Assembly (NCBI GenBank): GCA_041859045.1 | Contig: JBHELB010000044.1 | Location: forward strand, 1-53,790 | DNA length: 53,790 nucleotides | Direction of reading: 5' to 3' | Origin: JBHELB01 sp041859045 | GTDB lineage: Bacteria > Hydrogenedentota > Hydrogenedentia > Hydrogenedentales > SLHB01 | Shown here: piece by piece, positions 24,825-31,190 of the stretch | How the letters are laid out: the number at the start of each line of letters is the position of its first letter | How positions within the stretch are numbered: position 1 is the stretch's first letter | Program-made: the position numbers and the translations under genes | The notes under the pieces: generated by a model | Database searches by the model: none | Told to the model about the DNA's origin: nothing | Seen by the model: only the letters and a program-made list of their open reading frames with translations

Positions 24825-26156
24825 TTACATGTTCCTTTGATCGAGCACTCGCTTGGCCTTGCCCTCGCTGCGTTGAATCGTGTGTGGCTCGACCAAGCGC
24901 ACCGCCACGCGGATCCCCAATACGTGTTCCAGAGCGTCGCCAAGGCGCTGTTGCAGGCCTTCGAGCGGACCCACGGTGTCCGAGAATACATCGGCCGTCA
25001 CTTCAACGCAGACCTCCATCTCATCGAGCCCGCCCCGGCGCGTCAGGATAATCTGGTAATGCGGCAGCGTTCCCTCGACGGTGAGCAAGGCCGTTTCGAC
25101 CTGCGACGGGAAGATATTGATGCCGCGGATAATGAACATATCGTCGCTGCGGCGGCTGATGCGGCGAATGCGCCGGATGGTGCGGCCACACGCACACGGC
25201 TCGCTCATGATGCACGTGATGTCGCGCGTGCGATAGCGGATCATCGGCATGGCCTTCTTGGCCAATGTGGTCAAGACCAATTCGCCTTCTTGTCCATCAG
25301 GTACGGGTTGCTCGGTGACGGGATCGATAATTTCCGGGTAGAAATAGTCTTCGAAAATGTGCAGGCCGCATTGCTCGTGGCACTCAATGCCGACACCCGG
25401 CCCCACGATCTCGGAAAGTCCGTAGATATCGTAGGCCTTGATGCCGCTATCCGCCTCGATCCGCGCGCGCATGGCTTCGGTCCACGGTTCCGCCCCGAAC
25501 ACGCCGACTTTGAGCGGAAGCGTGTGCATTTCAATGCCCATTTCCCCCGCGCGTTCGATGATATGCAGGAAATAGCTCGGCGTGCAGCAGATTGCCGTTA
25601 CCCCAAAGTCCTTCATGACCATGATTTGCCGATCGGTGTTGCCACCCGAAATGGGAATCACCGTTGCGCCGAGCGCCTCCGCGCCGTAATGCGCGCCCAG
25701 ACCGCCCGTGAACAGTCCGTAGCCATAGGCGTTTTGAATGATGTCGCCGCGATGGAGACCGCAGGCCGCAAAGGTGCGCACCATCGCGGTCGCCCAGACC
25801 TCGACGTCTTCCTCGGTATACGCGACCACGATCGGCTTGCCGGTTGTGCCGCTTGACGCATGCACCCGCACGATCTCGCTCATGGGACTCGCAAACAAAC
25901 CAAAGGGATACGTGTCGCGCAGGTCGGTCTTTACGGTGAAGGGCAAGTGGCGAATATCTTCGAGCGACTGAATGTCTGTTGGCGTCACGCCCTTCCCACG
26001 GAAGCGTTCTTCATAGAAGCCAACACGTTCATACGCGCGGTTGACGGTTGCCCGAAGGCGCGTCAGTTGGAGTTCGCGCAACTGCGGAAGCGAAAGAAAA
26101 TCCGGCGCGCTCGCCGGGTGAAACTTTCCGCCTCGGTCATTCCAGTGGTCGAGCAT
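24825..26156 (-). CDS. paaK: Phenylacetate-CoA ligase, copy 2
   Basis: A 443-residue PaaK homologue with VHASSGTTGKPIVVAYT, FGAEPWTEAM and RSDDMFIIRGINIFPSQ. It has the same reaction type as the copy at 22965-24287 but a clearly different sequence. It lies 45 bases after iorB. In the biosynthetic direction it would supply arylacetyl-CoA for IOR to reduce and carboxylate to arylpyruvates; in the catabolic direction it would release arylacetate and conserve energy as ATP. Confidence 0.93.
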   Translation of the reverse strand: MLDHWNDRGGKFHPASAPDFLSLPQLRELQLTRLRATVNRAYERVGFYEERFRGKGVTPTDIQSLEDIRHLPFTVKTDLRDTYPFGLFASPMSEIVRVHASSGTTGKPIVVAYTEEDVEVWATAMVRTFAACGLHRGDIIQNAYGYGLFTGGLGAHYGAEALGATVIPISGGNTDRQIMVMKDFGVTAICCTPSYFLHIIERAGEMGIEMHTLPLKVGVFGAEPWTEAMRARIEADSGIKAYDIYGLSEIVGPGVGIECHEQCGLHIFEDYFYPEIIDPVTEQPVPDGQEGELVLTTLAKKAMPMIRYRTRDITCIMSEPCACGRTIRRIRRISRRSDDMFIIRGINIFPSQVETALLTVEGTLPHYQIILTRRGGLDEMEVCVEVTADVFSDTVGPLEGLQQRLGDALEHVLGIRVAVRLVEPHTIQRSEGKAKRVLDQRNM

Positions 26157-26201
26157 CGTCGTTTCCCCCTCTCCGATTGGGCCGATGCGCGGCCCCCTTC
26201 C

Positions 26202-26702
26202 CTAGCCCTTCTTTTCTGTCCGACGCATTTCCAGAAATGCAGCCACATTCTCCTCGTGCGTCGCCTTAGGAAGGTTTGCGCGAATCGCTTCTGTCCAACA
26301 GTCTTCGGACAGTTCAAGGTGTGCACTCAGCGCGCCAAGGAGCATGACATTCAAGCTCTTCGGCAACGGTCCGCCGTTGCCATTTTCACCTAGCACCCCC
26401 AAGGTTTTCGGCGTGATCAAAAGTCCATTCGGACGCAGCATATGACGATTCGGCTCGATCTGAGTCTCATCAACAACGACGAGAAAATCGGCCTCGCCCG
26501 CAGGTACCATCGGGCTCTCCACTTTTGCGCCATAGCGCACGTCGCTGCTCACGCTGCCGCCGCGCTGGCTCATGCCGTGGATTTCACTCTTCTTGACGTC
26601 ATGTCCCGCGCGAAACGCGGCGTCGGAGAGAATATCCGACGCTTTCACGACGCCTTGACCGCCCAGACCGGCGACAACAATATTCACAATGGTACTGCTC
26701 AT
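26202..26702 (-). CDS. iorB: Indolepyruvate:ferredoxin oxidoreductase, beta subunit
   Basis: A 166-residue gamma-domain protein of the 2-oxoacid:ferredoxin oxidoreductase superfamily: VVAGLGGQGVVKASDIL at the N-terminus, then HGMSQRGGSVSSDVRYG. It pairs with IorA. The start at 26702 overlaps the iorA stop (ATGA), which indicates translational coupling; it is somewhat shorter than typical IorB (about 190-200). Confidence 0.92.
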   Translation of the reverse strand: MSSTIVNIVVAGLGGQGVVKASDILSDAAFRAGHDVKKSEIHGMSQRGGSVSSDVRYGAKVESPMVPAGEADFLVVVDETQIEPNRHMLRPNGLLITPKTLGVLGENGNGGPLPKSLNVMLLGALSAHLELSEDCWTEAIRANLPKATHEENVAAFLEMRRTEKKG

Positions 26703-28318
26703 TCGGTGTTCCCCATTTCGCACGAAGCGGCCTGCGCCTTTTCTTCTTTGTCACGCTTGCGCTGAGAAAGCAGGCAGGGCCGGCGGGCGATGACAAGCGT
26801 CAATTCATTACTCTCAAGACTCGTGCGGATCAGTTTTTCAAATTTGGACGGCCGCTCGGTCGGGTCCATGACGTGGACATTCTGAATTCCAAGCGACCGG
26901 GCCAACGCCTCGTAATCCACCTGGTTTGCCGGCGAACTGTCGAGTTTGCGTCCGGTACCCGGGTGTTCCTGAAGCCCCGTCATTGCCGTCGTGCCGTTGT
27001 CGACGATGAGCACCAAGTGGCCCGTCTTCGGCGGGTTGTAGACCATCTCGATAAGGCCGGGCACGCCGCTGTGCATGAACGTGCTGTCGCCGATGACGCT
27101 CACCACGCGCCGCGCTTCCTCGTCCGGAAGAACGTGGCGCAGACCCAGACCGACGCCAATGCTCGCGCCCATGCAGACGCACGAGTCGATCGCCTCGAAC
27201 GGCGGTAGCACTCCCAAGGTGTAGCAGCCGATATCGCCCGAGACGATACAGCCCAGACGATGCAGCGTCGTAAACACCACTCGATGCGGGCAGCCCATGC
27301 ACAACTCCGGCGGTTTGCCCGGAACAGCCTTCGCTTCGGGCGAAACATCGCCCGCGAGGATACGCCGCACGCGCTCGACGTTGAGTTCGCCGAAGCGGTA
27401 CATCTCTTGCTTCGATTCGACGGGCAGTCCTTCCGCGCGCAGGGCGTCCGCCAGATAGGGGTCGCCCTCCTCAATAACGACGCAGCGCTTAACCGACTGC
27501 GCGAATTCGCGGATGATGTTCATGGGTAAGGGATGCGTCATCCCCAGTTTGAGGAACGAGGCATTCGGGGCCGCTTCGCGGGCGTGAACGTAGGAGATGC
27601 TCGACGTGATGATGCCTAGTTCACCGCTGCCTTGTTCCACGCGGTTGAGCGCGCTCGTCTCATTCCACGCCGCCATCTCAGCCAGCCGTTCGCGCAGCTT
27701 GCGGTGTGCAATGCGCGCATAGCCGGGGATCATTACTCGCGCCTTGATGTCGCGCTCGAAATGCGGCGGGCGCGGCGCTTCGCCCGGGCCGCGGACCGCC
27801 ACGATTGACTTCGAATGGCTCACACGGGTCGTCGTGCGCAGCATCACGACGGTGCCCCAACGCTCGGAGATCTCGATCGCCGCTCGCATAAAGTCGTAGG
27901 CTTCCTGCGAATCGGCCGGTTCCAGCATGGGAATGCCCGCCGCCACCGCGAAGCGCCGGCTGTCCTGTTCGTTTTGGCTGGAGTGCATGCCTGGGTCATC
28001 GGCCGCCACGAGAACCAGCGCCCCGGAGACCCCCGTGTACGCGGCGGTGAACAGCGGATCCGCGGCTACGTTCACGCCGACGTGCTTCATCGTCACGAGG
28101 ACGCGCGCGCCGCCAAACGCCGCGCCAATGCCAACTTCAAGCGCCACTTTCTCGTTTGGGGCCCACTGCGCGCGCCCGCCCAGCGCGGAGAAATTCTCCA
28201 AAATCTCCGTGGACGGCGTGCCCGGGTACCCTGTTCCTAGCGCAATGCCCGCGTCGAGCGCGGCCTGCGCGATTGCTTCGTTCCCGCTCAATAGACTTCG
28301 ATTACTACACTGCGTCAC
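26699..28318 (-). CDS. iorA: Indolepyruvate:ferredoxin oxidoreductase, alpha subunit lacking the ferredoxin domain
   Basis: A 539-residue IorA starting at GTG (AAAAGGA upstream). The N-terminal pyrimidine-binding domain (GTGYPGTPSTEILE) and the TPP-binding domain (GDIGCYTLG, VIGDSTFMHSG, DNGTTAMTG) are intact, and the mid cysteine motif reads ELCMGCPHR. Typical IorA is about 590-620 residues and ends in a two-cluster ferredoxin domain; here the chain stops soon after ARRPCLL with a charged tail, so that domain is missing. The enzyme oxidises aryl-pyruvates to arylacetyl-CoA with ferredoxin, or the reverse. Electrons must use another ferredoxin or subunit. First gene of a five-gene operon. Confidence 0.93.
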   Translation of the reverse strand: MTQCSNRSLLSGNEAIAQAALDAGIALGTGYPGTPSTEILENFSALGGRAQWAPNEKVALEVGIGAAFGGARVLVTMKHVGVNVAADPLFTAAYTGVSGALVLVAADDPGMHSSQNEQDSRRFAVAAGIPMLEPADSQEAYDFMRAAIEISERWGTVVMLRTTTRVSHSKSIVAVRGPGEAPRPPHFERDIKARVMIPGYARIAHRKLRERLAEMAAWNETSALNRVEQGSGELGIITSSISYVHAREAAPNASFLKLGMTHPLPMNIIREFAQSVKRCVVIEEGDPYLADALRAEGLPVESKQEMYRFGELNVERVRRILAGDVSPEAKAVPGKPPELCMGCPHRVVFTTLHRLGCIVSGDIGCYTLGVLPPFEAIDSCVCMGASIGVGLGLRHVLPDEEARRVVSVIGDSTFMHSGVPGLIEMVYNPPKTGHLVLIVDNGTTAMTGLQEHPGTGRKLDSSPANQVDYEALARSLGIQNVHVMDPTERPSKFEKLIRTSLESNELTLVIARRPCLLSQRKRDKEEKAQAASCEMGNTE

Positions 28319-28469
28319 TGCCGAGTCCTTTTCTTGGTTGGACAGCCCGAAATCCAGGGCGTTGATCCTATGAAATGCCGCCGATCATGTCAACCTTCAC
28401 CCGCAGTTTGAAATCCCTTCCCCTCTTCCCGATAATTGTGCGGAACTTTCACGCAAGAGGACAGTGACA

Positions 28470-29105
28470 ATGCGATTGGCCGTGAATCCGACTCGAATGG
28501 AATTGCTGCGCTTGACCAAGCGTCTGCGGGTGGCGCAGCGCGGGCACAAGCTCCTCAAGGACAAGCTCGATGGTTTGATGAAGGAGTTTATGGCCCTGGC
28601 GAAGGCGTACAAGCACGCACGCTTGGCGGTGGACGCCGAACTCCCCTATGTTCTTAAGCAGTTCGTCGTGGCGGAAATCACGTCCTCCCGGGCAATTACG
28701 GAAAACGCCCTCGACAACACGCGCCAGGAAATCTCATTGTCCCGCAAGGCCCGTCGCATCATGAGTGTTGCGATCCCCCAGCTCGAAGTCGAGTTTGGCG
28801 CGTCCGCGGGCGGTTACTCGATGGTGCAGACCTCCCCCGAGTTGGACCAGGCGATTCAGCGCCTAAAGGCTTTCCTGCCGCGCCTGCTCGAGATGGCCGA
28901 ACTTGAGGAGACGGTGCGCCGTCTCAGTTTGGAGATCGAGAAGACCCGGCGCCGCGTGAATGCGCTCGAGCACACGTTCATCCCCCGCATGGCCGAGACG
29001 ATCAAGTACATCAAGAACAAACTTGATGAAATGGAACGCTCGAACACCAGCCGGCTGATGAAGATCAAGGCGCAACGAATCGCGGCGGAACAGGCGGCCG
29101 TCTAG
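28470..29105 (+). CDS. atpD: V-type ATP synthase subunit D
   Basis: A 211-residue central-stalk subunit D of A/V-type ATPases. The N-terminus VNPTRMELLRLTKRLRVAQRG and the C-terminal RRVNALEHTFIPRM are family hallmarks, and the chain is predicted to be two long coiled-coil helices, which form the rotating shaft. The ATG at 28470 has AGAGGA nine bases upstream; a GTG six bases earlier is possible. The other V-ATPase subunits are absent on both sides: an ior operon diverges upstream and tatD converges downstream, which is unusual because these genes are normally in one operon. Confidence 0.93.
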   Translation: MRLAVNPTRMELLRLTKRLRVAQRGHKLLKDKLDGLMKEFMALAKAYKHARLAVDAELPYVLKQFVVAEITSSRAITENALDNTRQEISLSRKARRIMSVAIPQLEVEFGASAGGYSMVQTSPELDQAIQRLKAFLPRLLEMAELEETVRRLSLEIEKTRRRVNALEHTFIPRMAETIKYIKNKLDEMERSNTSRLMKIKAQRIAAEQAAV

Positions 29106-29111
29106 GCTACG

Positions 29112-29882
29112 TTACACGGCCAGATTGAACACCCGAACGGCGTTTTCCGTGGTCTGCCGCGCGACTTCTTCCTCGGAGATCCCCAACGTTTCCGCTGCCG
29201 CCCGCAGGTTATACATGATATTTGCGGGGACATTCGGGCGTTCTTGTACTTCGACCGGCGGGATATCCGGCGCATCGGTTTCCAGCAGGAAGTGAGCGGG
29301 GTAGATACGGCGGAGCACTTCCTTTTTCTTCCGGCTGTTTCGATAGGTGAGCGTACCGCCGAGTGAAAACGACAGCCCGTGCGCCATGAATGCTTCGGCC
29401 AACTCGACGCTTCCCCCAAAGGAATGAATCGTGCCGCCTGCTCTGGGAAGGCCGACGCGTTTCAGCACCTGGAGCATTTCGCCAAAAGCCCCCCGGCAGT
29501 GCATGACTACCGGCAGATTCAGGTCCTTCGCGATCTGGAGTTGCCGCTCAAAAACGGGAAGCTGCTGGTCCATCGACGGCTTGGCGATTTTTGAGTCCAG
29601 CCCGATCTCGCCGATGGCTTTGGCGATATTTCCACAGGACTCCGGAAGGGTAGCAAGGCGTTCAAGATCGCCGTCTTGCACATACCAGGGGTGAATGCCC
29701 AGCGCGCACGCCACCCCGGCGTATTGCTGCGCGAGCGCCAGGGAAGTGGGCCACTCCTCAGGCCGGATCGCCGCAGTGAGCCACGCCACGACCCCCGCAC
29801 GACGCGCCTGATCGAGGAGCACATCCAACTGCCCGTGAAACTCCTCGCTCTCGAGATGGCAATGTGCGTCGACTAATCGCAT
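29112..29882 (-). CDS. TatD-family metal-dependent deoxyribonuclease
   Basis: A 256-residue TatD hydrolase: VDAHCHLESEEF (metal ligands), GEIGLDSKI, VVMHCRGA, and LLETDAPDIPP with the last metal Asp. Family members are magnesium-dependent DNases and related phosphoesterases. The start at 29882 has a strong AGGAGG. An intact IS4-family element begins only 31 bases upstream, so any native promoter has been displaced; the transposase reads in the same direction and its transcript could run into this gene. Confidence 0.9.
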   Translation of the reverse strand: MRLVDAHCHLESEEFHGQLDVLLDQARRAGVVAWLTAAIRPEEWPTSLALAQQYAGVACALGIHPWYVQDGDLERLATLPESCGNIAKAIGEIGLDSKIAKPSMDQQLPVFERQLQIAKDLNLPVVMHCRGAFGEMLQVLKRVGLPRAGGTIHSFGGSVELAEAFMAHGLSFSLGGTLTYRNSRKKKEVLRRIYPAHFLLETDAPDIPPVEVQERPNVPANIMYNLRAAAETLGISEEEVARQTTENAVRVFNLAV

Positions 29883-29904
29883 TGTCTTGCCTCCTCGCCG
29901 AACA

Positions 29905-29913
29905 AACCCATTG
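29905..29913. repeat. Target-site duplication, left copy
   Basis: AACCCATTG directly abuts the left inverted repeat of the IS and is repeated exactly at 31135-31143. Nine bases is a usual duplication length in IS4-family subgroups such as IS10 and IS50. Confidence 0.9.
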
Positions 29914-29933
29914 CTCAAGTATCCCCAGTTTTG
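29914..29933. repeat. IS terminal inverted repeat, left
   Basis: Twenty bases, one mismatch against the complement of the right repeat; ends one base before the transposase stop codon at 29935. Confidence 0.92.
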
Positions 29934-29934
29934 G

Positions 29935-31023
29935 CTAAGTGGGAAGCCTAACGAGTTCTCTTACGGCGGTTGCTATCTTCATTCTTGCGATGCACCAGAA
30001 GAGGTTGTTTCCGATGGATGCCAGCATCAGGGTGCGGCGTTTGACGGTGTTGGCCTTTAGCGTCCGGGCGATTTTCTTGATCTCGGCAACGGCTCCGATT
30101 GCGCAAAGAAGCACGTAGGCGACTGCCACGACGAGGAAATGGCGGGTGGTCCTTTGGGCATCGGACAGCTTTACTTCGTCGATGCCCAGTCCCAATTTCC
30201 GGCTCTTCAGATCGCGGAACATGGCCTCGATCCACATCCGTTTTGCATAGAGTTTCACGATGTCTTCGGGTTTTGTATCCTTAATGTTTGTAACGAGATA
30301 CCACGGCCCCTTGGCCTCGCGGTCGTAAACGGTTACCAAGCGCATCCAGCCCGTTTCCTTTTCCCCAAGGGTGCCCCATCCCCAGTCACGCGGTCGCCAG
30401 CCGCGGCGTATCCCCAGTTCGCTCAGCACGCCGATGAACTCGCTGGTTTCGACCCGATGATTCTTGGCCAATCGCTGCACAAAGAGCCATCCCCACTTTT
30501 GGACCTGGCTCAACCATCGGGCGTTTCCAAATCCCCGGTCGGCGATGATGACAGGCGTGACGCGAGCAGGGCAGATGTCCTTGAGCGTCTGCAGGGCATG
30601 GGTCTCGGCCGCTATCTTGAGCCCGTTGGTTCCGGCCTCGAACTCGGTCTTTTTTACCGTAACCCACAAGAGGGGGAGCGCCCGGCCGTTCTTGGACAAC
30701 GCAAAGACCAGTTGCTCGTACTCGTGGCGATCGGTCCAATCGACCAATATGACGGGGCGCCTATCCAACCCGCATAGCGCATCAAATAGCCCTTGGAAAA
30801 CGGCCGTCATTTCCAGTCGCTCGTTGCCCAGGAAACGATCAACTCGTTTAATACGGTGTTTTGCGAAGGCATCGCCTTCCATCGCGCGCCCCAAGGCGAG
30901 CACGCCTGTGCCCTGCATCTTCATCGCGCCTCCCACCAGCGCGGCCAATGTCTTGCGTCTCGAAGCGCGCATGGAGTGGAAATTCTCTGCCAGCCACGTC
31001 ACAATCTTGTCCGGGTCGTACAT
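29935..31023 (-). CDS. IS4-family transposase (DDE type)
   Basis: A 362-residue transposase. Catalytic residues are D95 in ILVDWTD, D162 in IIADRGFGN, and E266 within the IS4-family signature Y259-x2-R262-x3-E266-x6-K273 (LYAKRMWIEAMFRDLK). The start at 31023 is supported by GGAGGACAAGACC upstream and by the related element at the left window edge, where the longer frame is closed by stops. The gene is uninterrupted and looks functional. It ends one base from the left inverted repeat. Confidence 0.96.
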   Translation of the reverse strand: MYDPDKIVTWLAENFHSMRASRRKTLAALVGGAMKMQGTGVLALGRAMEGDAFAKHRIKRVDRFLGNERLEMTAVFQGLFDALCGLDRRPVILVDWTDRHEYEQLVFALSKNGRALPLLWVTVKKTEFEAGTNGLKIAAETHALQTLKDICPARVTPVIIADRGFGNARWLSQVQKWGWLFVQRLAKNHRVETSEFIGVLSELGIRRGWRPRDWGWGTLGEKETGWMRLVTVYDREAKGPWYLVTNIKDTKPEDIVKLYAKRMWIEAMFRDLKSRKLGLGIDEVKLSDAQRTTRHFLVVAVAYVLLCAIGAVAEIKKIARTLKANTVKRRTLMLASIGNNLFWCIARMKIATAVRELVRLPT

Positions 31024-31114
31024 GGTCTTGTCCTCCAAATGAAACTCCTGTATCCAACTTGAGACCATTTTAGAGGATTCAAACCCTGTACGGCCTTTAT
31101 TCATGCACCTATCT

Positions 31115-31134
31115 CAAAACTGGGGATCCTTGAG
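31115..31134. repeat. IS terminal inverted repeat, right
   Basis: Partner of 29914-29933. The equivalent sequence at 121-140 differs from it by one base. Confidence 0.92.
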
Positions 31135-31143
31135 AACCCATTG
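31135..31143. repeat. Target-site duplication, right copy
   Basis: AACCCATTG, identical to 29905-29913. Joining the two flanks reconstructs an uninterrupted tatD-mprF intergenic region. Confidence 0.9.
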
Positions 31144-31158
31144 GCCACAAGTGCAATC

Positions 31159-31186
31159 TTGACACTCTTTCGCTGTAAAATACAGT
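31159..31186 (+). promoter_or_regulatory. Sigma-70 promoter of mprF, probably giving a leaderless mRNA
   Basis: Perfect TTGACA (31159-31164), a 16-base spacer, TACAGT (31181-31186). The mprF ATG is at 31191, only four bases past the -10, so transcription would start at or next to the start codon. No Shine-Dalgarno sequence is present. The promoter lies 16 bases outside the IS duplication and is untouched by it. Confidence 0.6.
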
Positions 31187-31190
31187 CGGC

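Larger units (their letters stand above)
29914..31134 (-). mobile_element. Complete IS4-family insertion sequence (1221 bp)
   Basis: Both ends are defined: CTCAAGTATCCCCAGTTTTG at 29914-29933 is the inverted complement of CAAAACTGGGGATCCTTGAG at 31115-31134 with one mismatch, and perfect nine-base direct repeats flank the element. One transposase gene fills it. Intact repeats, intact gene and perfect duplication mean the insertion is recent or active. It lies in the intergenic space between divergent tatD and mprF. A diverged relative ends at position 140. Confidence 0.96.

Noticed and set aside
31024..31104. Longer N-terminus for the IS transposase
   Set aside because: A strong ribosome binding site precedes the ATG at 31023, and the related element at the left edge has stops in the longer frame.
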